From: RH-AL1 sp964247745
GTDB lineage: Bacteria; Pseudomonadota; Alphaproteobacteria; Rhizobiales; Beijerinckiaceae
Reading direction: 5' to 3'
Length of the DNA stretch: 64,000 bases
NCBI GenBank assembly: GCA_964247745.1
Contig: CAXTVT010000003.1
Span: forward strand, 1 to 64,000
Shown: positions 52,397 to 60,911 of the stretch, piece after piece
Layout of the letters: the number at the start of each line of letters is the position of its first letter
Position numbering within the stretch: position 1 is the first letter of the stretch
Notes under the pieces: model-generated
What the model was told of the DNA's origin: nothing
Seen by the model: the letters and a program-made list of their open reading frames with translations, nothing else
Databases searched by the model: none
Translations under genes and position numbers: made by a program

Positions 52397-53479
52397 TCAG
52401 GCCGTGAGCCCACCGATCAGGCTCGGGATGTCCAAGGGGCGAAAGCCGTAATGTTCGAGCCAGCGCACGTCGCTCTCGAAGAAGGCGCGGAGGTCCGGCA
52501 TTCCGTATTTCAGCATGGCGATGCGATCGATGCCGATGCCCCAGGCGAAGCCCTGGTACACCTGGGGATCGATCCCGCAATTGGTCAGCACGTTGGGATG
52601 CACCATCCCGCAGCCCAGGATCTCCAGCCAGTCGTCGCCCTCGCCGAAGCGGATCTCGCCATCGCCGCGGCGGCACTGGATGTCGACCTCCATCGAGGGC
52701 TCGGTGAACGGGAAGAAGCTCGGACGAAAGCGCATCTTCACCTCGTCGACCTCGAAGAAGGCGCGCAGGAACTCCTGCAGCACCCATTTGAGATGGCCGA
52801 GATTCGCGGTGCGATCGATGACCAGACCCTCGACCTGATGGAACATCGGCGTGTGGGTCTGGTCCGAGTCGCAGCGGTAGGTGCGACCGGGGCAGATCAC
52901 ACGGATCGGCGGCTGCCGCCCGAGCATGGTGCGCACCTGCACCGGGCTGGTGTGGGTGCGCAGCAGCCTGCGCGTGCCGTCCGAGGCGGCGGGGAAGAAA
53001 AAGGTGTCGTGCATGTCGCGCGCCGGATGGTCGGGCGGGAAGTTCAGCTTGGTGAAGTTGAAATCGTCCGTCTCGATGTCCGGTCCCTCGGCGATCGAGA
53101 AGCCCATGTCGGCGAAGATCACCGAGAGCTCGTCCATCACTTGGCTGATCGGGTGGATGCGCCCGGTCTCAAGCGGGCCGGATCGCACCGGCAGCGTGAC
53201 GTCGATGGTCTCGGCGGCGAGCCGCGCCTCCAGCGCCGCCGCCTTCAGGACCTCGCGGCGCGCGTCGAACGCGCTGACGACCTTGTCCTTGAGCACGTTG
53301 ATCTCGGCGCCGCGGGCGCGGCGCTCGTCCGGGGCCATCTTGCCCAGGGTGGAGAGCAGCGCCGAGATCGCGCCTTTCTTGCCGAGCGCGGCGACGCGTG
53401 CCGACTCCAGCGCCGCCTCGTCGGCCGCAGCGGCGATGGAGGACAGCGTGTCGTGTTCGAGGTTGGCGAGATCGGTCAT
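52397..53479 (-). CDS. pheS: Phenylalanine-tRNA ligase alpha subunit
   Basis: PheS is the catalytic class II subunit of the heterotetrameric enzyme. The 360-aa protein has an N-terminal coiled coil (residues about 5-90), motif 1 in HPISQVMDEL, motif 2 in RTHTSPVQVRTM and CPGRTYRCD, and motif 3 in GIGIDRIAMLKYG. The partner pheT is not downstream: the next gene, 18 bp away, is on the opposite strand. rpmI-rplT, often upstream, are also absent; a bestrophin gene ends 10 bp upstream and may share the message. Confidence 0.96.
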   Translation of the reverse strand: MTDLANLEHDTLSSIAAAADEAALESARVAALGKKGAISALLSTLGKMAPDERRARGAEINVLKDKVVSAFDARREVLKAAALEARLAAETIDVTLPVRSGPLETGRIHPISQVMDELSVIFADMGFSIAEGPDIETDDFNFTKLNFPPDHPARDMHDTFFFPAASDGTRRLLRTHTSPVQVRTMLGRQPPIRVICPGRTYRCDSDQTHTPMFHQVEGLVIDRTANLGHLKWVLQEFLRAFFEVDEVKMRFRPSFFPFTEPSMEVDIQCRRGDGEIRFGEGDDWLEILGCGMVHPNVLTNCGIDPQVYQGFAWGIGIDRIAMLKYGMPDLRAFFESDVRWLEHYGFRPLDIPSLIGGLTA

Positions 53480-53489
53480 CGGCAGCCGC

Positions 53490-54389
53490 CTACCACAGCA
53501 CGTTGTCGATCGGCTGGATTTTCTCCGGTGCCGGCTCGCCCATCATCTGCAGCAGATCGATCTCGACGGTGCGGCACATCGCGGTCATCGGCACGTCGTA
53601 GATCGAGTTGGCGAAGGGATCCATCAGGTCGAGCCCGATCTCGACGGCCATCAGGAACATCAGCCCGACGAGCGCCGAGCCGACCGGCGTGTAGATGCCG
53701 AGATCCTGCACCACGGCGAAGGGCAGGATGATGCAGAAGATCTTGGCGAAGAACGAAGGAAAGAAGCGGTATTGCGAGGGCAGCGGCGTGTTCTTGATGC
53801 GCTCCATCCCGCCTTGCGCGTTGGCGATGTCGACCAGCGTCGCATCGATGCGCACGCGGGCGTAGGGGTCGAGCATGCCGAGACGATGCGCCTCGGTGGC
53901 CAAGCGCCCGACGTCGGTCAGGATCGCGTTCGGCTTGTTGACCATCGCTCCGAGCGCGGCCGCCCATTCCGGCGCCAGATAGCGTGTCGCTTCCGGAGGC
54001 ATCGGCTGGCCGCGCAGCGACGCCCGAAGCACGTTGACGTAGGCGATCTGGGCGCGCGCCATCTCGCGGCCGAGCCCGAGCCGGGCGTTCGGCACGGTCT
54101 CGTCGCAGAAGGTCAGCGCCTGGCGCGCGACATTGCGCGAGGCGTTGATCATCAGGCCCCAGAGGCCGCGCGCCTCCCACCAGCGGCCGTAGGCGGCATT
54201 CACCGACACGCCGACGAAAAGCGCCAGGGCCGAGCCGAACAGCGAAAACTGGAGTTCGATCGGCCGCACGTGCGGCGTCACCTTGAAGTAGAGGATCGTG
54301 ACGACGACGTCCCAGAGAAACAGGAAGAACAACGGGATCGCGATCTCGCGAAATGCGTGACCGATGCGCGGGACTTTCGAGACGATCAT
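53490..54389 (-). CDS. Bestrophin-like anion channel family protein
   Basis: This 299-aa membrane protein of the bacterial bestrophin (YneE/UPF0187) group forms pentameric ion channels in relatives. Family features are FLFLWDVVVT, the first pore helix LFGSALALFVGVSVNAAYGRWWEAR, LINASRNVARQ, and the late LGIYTPVGSALVGLMF and DPFANSIYDVPM. About four membrane helices are predicted. It lies 10 bp before pheS. Some bacterial members conduct cations, so selectivity is open. Confidence 0.85.
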   Translation of the reverse strand: MIVSKVPRIGHAFREIAIPLFFLFLWDVVVTILYFKVTPHVRPIELQFSLFGSALALFVGVSVNAAYGRWWEARGLWGLMINASRNVARQALTFCDETVPNARLGLGREMARAQIAYVNVLRASLRGQPMPPEATRYLAPEWAAALGAMVNKPNAILTDVGRLATEAHRLGMLDPYARVRIDATLVDIANAQGGMERIKNTPLPSQYRFFPSFFAKIFCIILPFAVVQDLGIYTPVGSALVGLMFLMAVEIGLDLMDPFANSIYDVPMTAMCRTVEIDLLQMMGEPAPEKIQPIDNVLW

Positions 54390-54469
54390 TGCGGCTCAGG
54401 ATCTCATGGCGGGATATTCCACCTAGACAGGCAGAGCGCCCGGAATGCGGTGGCTTGTTTGCATAACAT

Positions 54470-54491
54470 TGCCAGCGACGCCTCGCTGGCA
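54470..54491. repeat. 9-bp perfect inverted repeat in the bestrophin/secreted-protein spacer
   Basis: TGCCAGCGA-CGCC-TCGCTGGCA forms a 9-bp hairpin with a 4-nt loop, 81 bp upstream of the bestrophin start and 158 bp upstream of the 54649 start. No T-run follows on either strand. It may be an operator or a structured leader element. Confidence 0.4.
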
Positions 54492-54648
54492 CGGCCGGAC
54501 CTTTCGGCGCGGCACGAGCCCACGTTGTACGTAGGCAACAGCGAAGCGCTCATGTAGAAGCGGAGAGGAACCGCGTCTCGCGACCACACGTTTCACGGTT
54601 CCAAAACCAAGCTCCAGCCGACCGAAACGGCACTTGAGGATGTTTTCG

Positions 54649-55140
54649 ATGATTGGTCATGGTTTCCTGCTTCGGGCCGTTTTCGCCGGTGCATCGCTCG
54701 CGCTGATCGCCACCGCGTCACCGTCCTACGCCGCCGGTCCCTTCTCGTCTTTCGAGGGCAACTGGACCGGAACCGGCACTGTCTCCGCCGACAACGGAGC
54801 CAAGGAGCGGCTCCGCTGCCGGGCCCATTACGATGTCGGCGGCGGTGGCAACAGCATGGTGCAAAACCTGACCTGCGCCAGCGACAGCTACAAGTTCAAC
54901 GTCGTGAGCACGGTGGCGGCCGAGGGCAACGAGATTTCCGGCGATTGGGAGGAGACCTCCCGCGGGGCCAAGGGCCACATTTCCGGCAAGGTGACGCCGA
55001 CACAGATTTCCGCCTTCGTCAAGGGTTTGGGCTTTACCGCGAGCATCGGCATCGCCGCCCGCGGCGGTCGCCAGTCGGTGACGCTCAACCCGACCGGCAC
55101 CGACATCAAGAACGTGTCGGTGACGATGTCCAAGTCCTGA
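54649..55140 (+). CDS. Secreted hypothetical protein
   Basis: ATG 54649 is chosen because GAGG lies 8 nt upstream; ATG 54640 and TTG 54634 in the same frame have no spacing from it. The 163-aa product has a signal peptide ending near SPSYAAG, then a beta-rich domain beginning FSSFEGNWTGTGTV. Two cysteines (RLRCRAHY and NLTCASD) could form a disulfide. Similar exported proteins of unknown function are common in Hyphomicrobiales. A strong terminator lies 18 nt after the stop. Confidence 0.65.
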   Translation: MIGHGFLLRAVFAGASLALIATASPSYAAGPFSSFEGNWTGTGTVSADNGAKERLRCRAHYDVGGGGNSMVQNLTCASDSYKFNVVSTVAAEGNEISGDWEETSRGAKGHISGKVTPTQISAFVKGLGFTASIGIAARGGRQSVTLNPTGTDIKNVSVTMSKS

Positions 55141-55158
55141 GGTCAGTCAGGATCTTGT

Positions 55159-55187
55159 AAAAAGCCGGGCTCCGAGCCCGGCTTTTT
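55159..55187. terminator. Bidirectional intrinsic terminator
   Basis: A 13-bp perfect stem, AAAAAGCCGGGCT / AGCCCGGCTTTTT, with a 3-nt CCG loop sits between the convergent secreted-protein and dnaA genes. It has T-runs on both strands and should terminate both. Confidence 0.92.
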
Positions 55188-55203
55188 CTTGCCGGCGGGG
55201 CGC

Positions 55204-56724
55204 TCAGTCGAGGAGCATGCGCTTCAAGAGTTCGACCTCGTCGGACAGCGAGCGATCGCTGCCGGTCAGCCCCTCGATCTTGCGCACCGCGTGCAGCACC
55301 GTCGTGTGGTCGCGCCCGCCGAAGCGGCGGCCGATCTCGGGCAGGCTGCGCAGCGTCAACACCTTGGACAGGTACATCGCGATCTGCCGCGGGCGCACGA
55401 CGTTGGCCGTGCGGCGCGAAGACAGGATGTCCGCCCGACTGACGTTGTAGTGCGTCGCGACCAGCTTCTGGATATCTTCGATCTTGACACGCTTGGGCTC
55501 GCGCATCCGCACGAGGTCGCGGATGGCGACCTCGGCGGTCTCGACGGTCAGCGCCGTCTGGGTGAGCGAGGCATGCGCCATCAACCGGTTCACGGCGCCG
55601 TCGAGATCGCGCCCGTTGGTCTGGATCACAGAGGCGACGTAGGCGATCACCGCCGGCGGCACGTCGAAACCCGGCACGTTCGTCCTGACCGCCGCCACGC
55701 GCGACTCCAGCATGCGAACGCGCAACGCCTCGTCGAGGGCGCCGATTTCCACGCACAGGCCGCCCGAGAGCCTGGAGCGCACACGCTCCTCCAGGCTCTC
55801 GAGGTCCGCCGGCGGCCTGTCCGCAGCGATGATGATCTGCTTGCGCGCATCGATCAGCGCGTTGATCGTGTGGCAGAATTCCTGCTGGATCGACTTGCCC
55901 TGCAAGAACTGCACGTCGTCGATGATCAGGACGTCGATACCGCGCAGCCGCTCCTTGAAGGCGAGCGACGTCTGCGCCTTGAGCGCCAGCACGAAGCCGT
56001 ACATGAACTTCTCGGCGGTGAGGTAGATCACCCGGCGACGCTGCGTCGTCACCGCATGGGCCACGGCCTGGAGGAGGTGGGTCTTGCCGAGACCGACGCA
56101 GGCGTGAATGTAAAGCGGATTGTAGATCAGGCCTTCCTCGGGGGCGGCAGTCGCGATCCGCTGGGCGGCGGCGTGCGCGAGCTGGTTCGATCGCCCGATA
56201 TGGAAGGTCTCGAAGCTCATGCGCTTGTCGAGCGGGGAGCCCGTGAGGGCATCGCCGTCCGAGGAGTCTCGCGTCGCGGCAGTCGGCCGTACCGTCTCGG
56301 CGGACGGAAAGAAGGGCGTGCGCGCCGCGGCCGGCACGTCGTCGTGGCGCTCCACCGGCTCGCCGAGCGTTCCCTCGAAGGCCTGGGGCCGCTGCGGCAT
56401 CAGCCGCGACGAGGAGCGGACCGCGATCGACAGGCCGAGGATCTCAGGCACTTCCGACGAAAGGACCTTGAGGATCCGCTCCTGGTAGTGGGACTGAATC
56501 CAGCTCTTCAGGAACTTGGTGGGCACGCTGAGCAGCGCGGTGCCGTCGGCGATCCCGTCGAGCTCCAGGCGCCCGAACCAGGAGGTGAACACCTCCTCGC
56601 CGAGCTCCGCACGCAGCCGGCGGGCGATCCGGCCCCAAAGTTCTCCGGACTTCTCGCTGGCTTGCATCGGCAGGCTCGACTCTCGGTGCGAAAAAGAGCG
56701 CACGTCGGCCATCGGCTTCGACAT
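55204..56724 (-). CDS. dnaA: Chromosomal replication initiator DnaA
   Basis: DnaA binds origin boxes and opens the DNA with ATP. The 506-aa protein has domain I (LWGRIARRLRAELGEEVFTSWF, residues about 29-100), a variable linker, the AAA+ domain with a Walker A-type GLGKTHLL, Walker B IIDDVQFL and sensor motifs, and domain IV with the signature FGGRDHTTVLHAVRKI. In Walker A the usual G-G-V-G-L-G begins here as ACVGLGKTH. ATG 56724 is used; Met at 56712 and 56667 are in-frame alternatives. rpsT lies upstream on the same strand, the usual order in this group. Confidence 0.96.
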   Translation of the reverse strand: MSKPMADVRSFSHRESSLPMQASEKSGELWGRIARRLRAELGEEVFTSWFGRLELDGIADGTALLSVPTKFLKSWIQSHYQERILKVLSSEVPEILGLSIAVRSSSRLMPQRPQAFEGTLGEPVERHDDVPAAARTPFFPSAETVRPTAATRDSSDGDALTGSPLDKRMSFETFHIGRSNQLAHAAAQRIATAAPEEGLIYNPLYIHACVGLGKTHLLQAVAHAVTTQRRRVIYLTAEKFMYGFVLALKAQTSLAFKERLRGIDVLIIDDVQFLQGKSIQQEFCHTINALIDARKQIIIAADRPPADLESLEERVRSRLSGGLCVEIGALDEALRVRMLESRVAAVRTNVPGFDVPPAVIAYVASVIQTNGRDLDGAVNRLMAHASLTQTALTVETAEVAIRDLVRMREPKRVKIEDIQKLVATHYNVSRADILSSRRTANVVRPRQIAMYLSKVLTLRSLPEIGRRFGGRDHTTVLHAVRKIEGLTGSDRSLSDEVELLKRMLLD

Positions 56725-57507
56725 GGGACGAACTCACGACTGGAGGAGGCTTGGAGACGGAGGCGAAGGGCGCGACGAGGACGACCTAGGTCACACCCCG
56801 ATCGACGAAACCCGATCGATTGGCGACACGCTCGACCGGCTCGCTGCGACCGAACACCCGCTCGAGCAACGGTACAAATCGCGATCGCCAACTCATTCTC
56901 AACCCTCCGCAACCGGCCCGTGCATCGTCGCACGAACCTTCCGTCACGATGATGTCGACAAGGCTAAGCGCCTTGCCTCTGCATCGCGTTACACGCCTTG
57001 GCCTCAACAAAACGCAAAGACGTTCCGCCACCTTCGCGGCGGATGCGCGTCCTGCATTTCGAGAGGGCGAACGGGGAAGACGCTTGCTTGGCCTCGACGG
57101 CGTCCCCGGCCATGTCGTGACCGTAGCACAGGCTTTAAGACCGGCAAGGCCCCGTTTTATCGAACCGTCAAAGAAGCTTCATGGAAGTAGGGCCGAACGA
57201 CGCCGACGCGAAGCACCTTGCTTCGATTAAGCGGTTGATTCGGCATCGGACCTTTGCAGCGGGTTCGCCGCGGATCCGGACATGTTACGGCCAAGCAACA
57301 TTTCGCGTCTTCGCGCGAAGAACGCGGCCGTTGCCGTTTTGCCCCATTAACCGTTCGAAGGGCGCTCGTGGCTTAGCTCGCAAGAGCCTGTTTCACCTGC
57401 GATTTAAAAGACCGGTCAGCGCTACCGCGATCACGCGCCGGTGATCCCTCGGGGCAATAAAAAACCCGGCCTGGGGCCGGGTTTCGATTTGCGCGATGTC
57501 GTGAAAG
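56725..57507. other. rpsT-dnaA spacer, 783 bp, dnaA regulatory region
   Basis: No gene is recognised in this long spacer. I searched for DnaA boxes (TTATCCACA-like, both strands) and for TTAA-N7-TTAA CtrA sites and found no good match, so it is not supported as oriC. One CcrM-type GANTC site (GATTC, 57237-57241) is present; in Caulobacter such sites modulate dnaA expression. The base composition is lower in GC than the genes around it, notably 57125-57360, consistent with promoter DNA. Confidence 0.5.
57456..57484 (-). terminator. Intrinsic terminator of rpsT
   Basis: On the minus strand AAACCCGGCC / GGCCGGGTTT (10-bp stem, 3-nt loop) runs into TTTTTTATT, 24 nt after the rpsT stop. This separates rpsT from dnaA transcriptionally. 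Confidence 0.88.
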
Positions 57508-57774
57508 CTAACTCGCCAGCGCGCGTACCCGCTTCGACAGACGCGACACCGTCCGCGACGCGGTGTTCTTGTGAACGATGCCCTTCTGCGCGGCGCGCAT
57601 CAGCAGAGGAGCCGCCGTGTCGAAAGCCGCCGCCGCCGCAGTCGCATCGCCGGTCGCGATCGCTTCTTCGACCTTGCGGAGGTAGGTCCGCATCTGCGAG
57701 CGGCGCGACTTGTTGACGGCGGTTCGCCGCGCGATCTGACGGACGGCCTTCTTGGCCGACGATGTATTCGCCAT
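57508..57774 (-). CDS. rpsT: 30S ribosomal protein S20
   Basis: S20 binds 16S rRNA in the body of the small subunit. The 88-aa, Lys/Arg/Ala-rich helical protein starts MANTSSAKKAVRQIARR and contains KGIVHKNTASRTVSRLSKRV, both family hallmarks. It is monocistronic, with its own terminator, upstream of dnaA. Confidence 0.97.
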   Translation of the reverse strand: MANTSSAKKAVRQIARRTAVNKSRRSQMRTYLRKVEEAIATGDATAAAAAFDTAAPLLMRAAQKGIVHKNTASRTVSRLSKRVRALAS

Positions 57775-57941
57775 GATGGTCCACGAATTCGAGTGAGGCG
57801 CGAGCGAAGAGGCTCAACGCCTGATGGCCGGAGAACCGGCCGTGGCCCTTCGTATAGAAAGGAGCGAGGAGGCGCGTCAAGCCTTTCGAGGCCCGGCGCG
57901 CGGCTTGCCGTGCCGGAGGCAGCTGCCTATGGTCCGCCAGC

Positions 57942-58805
57942 ATGACGAGATTGCGCCTCCACACCCCCGAGGACGTCGAGGACGCGGGCGGTGGCTACGA
58001 TGCCCTCGGCGAACGGCTTCCCACGGCGCGCCGTCGACGCTTCAAGGAAATCCCGATCCGTGTCGTGCTGCCGAATCTGGTCACGCTGGCGGCGCTGAGC
58101 ATGGGGCTCACCTCGATCCGTTTCGCGATCGAGGGCAAGTTCGAGACGGCGGTGCTGGCGGTCATCGTCGCGGCGATCCTCGATGGGCTCGATGGCCGGT
58201 TGGCCCGGGCGCTGCGCGGAACAAGCCGCTTCGGCGCGGAGCTCGACTCCCTGGCGGACTTCGTCGACTTCGGTGTCGCGCCGGCCCTGATCCTCTACTT
58301 TTCCTCCCTGCACCGCATCCCGAGCTTCGGCTGGTTCGCCGCGCTGGTGTTCGTCATCGCGGCGGCCCTGCGTCTCGCCCGGTTCAACACCATGCTGGAA
58401 GATCCGGATCGACCGGCCTGGCACGCCAACTTCTTCACCGGCATGCCGGCGCCCGCCGGCGCCATCGTCGGTCTGCTGCCGCTCTACGTGCAGCTGTCGT
58501 CGTTCGTCGCGCCGGGCACGCGCCTGCCGGTCGGCCTCGACATCGGCTACGTGATCCTGGTCGCCTTCCTGATGGCGAGCCGCATCCCGTTCTTTTCCGG
58601 CAAGACGATCGGCCGCATTCCGCGCGAGCGTTTCATGGCGATCCTCTTCGCCGTCGCCGCGACCCTGCTGCTTCTGGCGACGTTCCCGATGGAGATGATG
58701 ATCCTCCTCGCCGTCGCCTATCTCGCCACCACGCCTTTCGCGATCCGGCGCTGGCGCCGCTACGATCGAGGAGCGGCGACGCGTCTCGTGGACGACCCCG
58801 CCTAG
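57942..58805 (+). CDS. pssA: CDP-diacylglycerol-serine O-phosphatidyltransferase
   Basis: PssA makes phosphatidylserine, the precursor of phosphatidylethanolamine, at the inner membrane. The 287-aa protein has the CDP-alcohol phosphotransferase motif in DGLDGRLARALRGTSRFG followed by AELDSLADFVDFG (the conserved DG...AR...G...D...D pattern), and about 7-8 membrane helices. Positive residues dominate the N-terminus. psd, often next to it, is not here. Its stop overlaps the stop of the convergent ClpP-like gene. Confidence 0.93.
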   Translation: MTRLRLHTPEDVEDAGGGYDALGERLPTARRRRFKEIPIRVVLPNLVTLAALSMGLTSIRFAIEGKFETAVLAVIVAAILDGLDGRLARALRGTSRFGAELDSLADFVDFGVAPALILYFSSLHRIPSFGWFAALVFVIAAALRLARFNTMLEDPDRPAWHANFFTGMPAPAGAIVGLLPLYVQLSSFVAPGTRLPVGLDIGYVILVAFLMASRIPFFSGKTIGRIPRERFMAILFAVAATLLLLATFPMEMMILLAVAYLATTPFAIRRWRRYDRGAATRLVDDPA

Positions 58806-59401
58806 TCGCGACCGTTGGCGACGCCCCACTGGCGCAACTCGCGAGACGTCAGGACGTGGATGCTCGTGGACGGCGTACGCTCGGCGGACGAGATCATCGA
58901 GGGATCGACGCCCATGCGGGCGGTATAGCCCTTCAGCGTCGAGGCGGCGGCACGATGCTCGGCGCGCTCGTAGGCGCCGGTGAGGTCCTCGGTCGCGGCC
59001 TGCATGCGATGGATGCCGACCCGGCTGCGGCCCGGCACGACGCGGCGGCCGGCGCCGACCAGCGCGTAGACGCAGGCGGAATAGCAGGCGCCCGGCACGG
59101 CGACCCCCTCCTCGGTCACGCCGGCGACCACCGCCGTGATCCCACGACTCCGGAACAGCGAGCCGAGCTGAACCGCGGCACCGACGTTGCCTCCGGGCGA
59201 GTTGAGGTAGACCTGGGTTCCCGGCGCCATCGGCACCGCGGCGAATTCGGCCGGCGTGTCGAGCGTGATCTGACCGACGGCGACGATCCCGGGGCGGCCA
59301 TCCACATAGGTCGGCTGGAAGGTCATGGCCGCGGCGCCGCCGGCCGCCACGGACGACAGCAGCAGCGTCACCGCAAGGCGCCTGAGGGATCGTGCGATCA
59401 T
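58802..59401 (-). CDS. Exported ClpP/crotonase-fold serine hydrolase-like protein
   Basis: The 199-aa protein (GGAGG 7 nt before ATG 59401; ATG 59404 is the alternative) has a signal peptide, then a ClpP-like fold: VYLNSPGGNVGAAVQLGSLF (oxyanion and substrate strand), GACYSACVYALVGA with the presumed catalytic Ser, and SRVGIHRM with the presumed His. Two cysteines flank the Ser. It resembles predicted periplasmic ClpP-like proteins of unknown role (COG3904-like). An Asp for a full triad is not clear by eye. Confidence 0.7.
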   Translation of the reverse strand: MIARSLRRLAVTLLLSSVAAGGAAAMTFQPTYVDGRPGIVAVGQITLDTPAEFAAVPMAPGTQVYLNSPGGNVGAAVQLGSLFRSRGITAVVAGVTEEGVAVPGACYSACVYALVGAGRRVVPGRSRVGIHRMQAATEDLTGAYERAEHRAAASTLKGYTARMGVDPSMISSAERTPSTSIHVLTSRELRQWGVANGRD

Positions 59402-59517
59402 CATCGAGCCTCCGCATGTTCGAGCAGGAAGCTACAAGGATTGGCGCAGGGCGATAGGGGCCAAAGGTCTGAGGCCGCCGATGATGGGTCTGGGCGGTTT
59501 CGGCCCGGGTGCCGGGT

Positions 59518-60852
59518 TCAGGGCCTGGCGTCATCATCCGTGAACCGCGCGATCGCCGCCGCCAGCGGCAGCGTGTCCCGCGAACCCGTCCGGCGCGACT
59601 TCAGCTCGACCTTGCCTTCCGCGAGGCTCTTGGGACCGACGATCACCTGGTGCGGCAAGCCGATGAGGTCGAGCCTCGCGAACTTGCCGCCCGGTCGGTC
59701 GTCGATGTCGTCGTAGAGCACCTCGACGCCGGCCTTGGTCAGCGCGTCGTAGATCGTCTTGCAGGCGGCGTCGGTCGCGGCATCGCCGACCTTGAGATTG
59801 GCGAGCCCCACCGCGAACGGGGCCACGGCGTCGGGCCAGACGATGCCGGCGTCGTCGTGCGAGGCCTCGATGATCGCGCCGACCAGCCGCGAGACGCCGA
59901 CGCCGTAGGAGCCGCATTGCGCCGGGCGGTCGGTGCCGTCGGCGCCGGTGATCATCGCCTTCATCGGGCGAGTGTACTTGTCGCCGAAGAAGAACACCTG
60001 GCCGACCTCGATGCCGCGCGTGGCGACGCGACGCTCGGCCGGAGTCTCGGCCTCGAAGCGAGCCTGGTCGTGCACGTCCTCGGTGGCGGCGTAGAGCGTG
60101 GTCCATTGCGCGACGATCGGCGAGAGATCGCCCTCGTAGTCGAGGTCGGGCGGCGGGATCGGCAGCCCGAGCACGTCCTTGTCGACGAAGACGCCCGATT
60201 CGCCGGTGTCGGCGAGCACGATGAACTCGTGGGACAGGTCGCCGCCGATCGGGCCGGTCTCGGCGCGCATCGGAATGCCGGTCAGCCCCAAGCGCGCGAA
60301 GATGCGGAGGTAGGCGACGAACATGCGGTTGTACGAGCGCCGGCCGGCGGCCTCGTCGACGTCGAAGGAATAGGCGTCCTTCATAAGGAACTCGCGGCCG
60401 CGCATCACGCCGAAGCGCGGACGCTGCTCGTCGCGGAACTTCCATTGGAAATGGTAGAGGTTCTTCGGCAGCTCGCGGTAGGACTTCACGCCGGATCGAA
60501 CGATCGCGGTGATCATCTCCTCGTTGGTCGGGCCATAGAGCATCTCGCGCTTGTGCCGATCCTGGATGCGCAGCATCTCGGGACCGTAGGCGTCGTAGCG
60601 GCCGGATTCGCGCCAGAGGTCGGCGAGCTGCAGCGTCGGCATCAGCATCTCGACGGCACCGGCGCGATCGAGCTCCTCGCGCACGATCTGCTCGATCTTG
60701 GTCAGGACGCGAAAGCCGAGCGGCAGCCAGGAGTAGATGCCGGCCGCCTCCTGCCGGATCATGCCGGCGCGCAGCATCAGCCGGTGCGACAGGATCTCGG
60801 CCTCCTTCGGATTGTCGCGAAGGATCGGCATGAAGAACTTGGAAAGGCGCAT
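59518..60852 (-). CDS. proS: Prolyl-tRNA synthetase (short alphaproteobacterial type)
   Basis: ProS charges tRNA-Pro. The 444-aa protein, from ATG 60852 (MRLSKFFMPILRDNPKEAE), has class II motif 2 (KFRDEQRPRFGVMRGREFLMKDAYSFD region), motif 3 (GSYGVGVSRLVGAIIE) and the C-terminal anticodon-binding domain (YDDIDDRPGGKFA). It lacks the editing insertion of the longer bacterial enzyme, as usual in alphaproteobacteria, so Ala-tRNA-Pro clearance must rely on a separate ProXp-type protein not seen here. An upstream in-frame extension is not family-like. Confidence 0.95.
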   Translation of the reverse strand: MRLSKFFMPILRDNPKEAEILSHRLMLRAGMIRQEAAGIYSWLPLGFRVLTKIEQIVREELDRAGAVEMLMPTLQLADLWRESGRYDAYGPEMLRIQDRHKREMLYGPTNEEMITAIVRSGVKSYRELPKNLYHFQWKFRDEQRPRFGVMRGREFLMKDAYSFDVDEAAGRRSYNRMFVAYLRIFARLGLTGIPMRAETGPIGGDLSHEFIVLADTGESGVFVDKDVLGLPIPPPDLDYEGDLSPIVAQWTTLYAATEDVHDQARFEAETPAERRVATRGIEVGQVFFFGDKYTRPMKAMITGADGTDRPAQCGSYGVGVSRLVGAIIEASHDDAGIVWPDAVAPFAVGLANLKVGDAATDAACKTIYDALTKAGVEVLYDDIDDRPGGKFARLDLIGLPHQVIVGPKSLAEGKVELKSRRTGSRDTLPLAAAIARFTDDDARP

Positions 60853-60911
60853 CGCGGGCTCGTCGGAACGGTGGCGCTTCGTAGCCGAAGGCGCGCCCGG
60901 CCGCCACCGGG

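Noticed and set aside
57361..57450. A tRNA or small RNA suggested by GTGGCTTAGCTCGCAAGAGC
   Set aside because: The acceptor, anticodon and T arms cannot be formed, and the adjacent hairpin has its T-run on the opposite strand.
56725..57507. Replication origin next to dnaA
   Set aside because: No TTATCCACA-like boxes on either strand, no AT-rich unwinding element with 13-mer repeats, and no neighbouring origin-linked genes other than dnaA itself.
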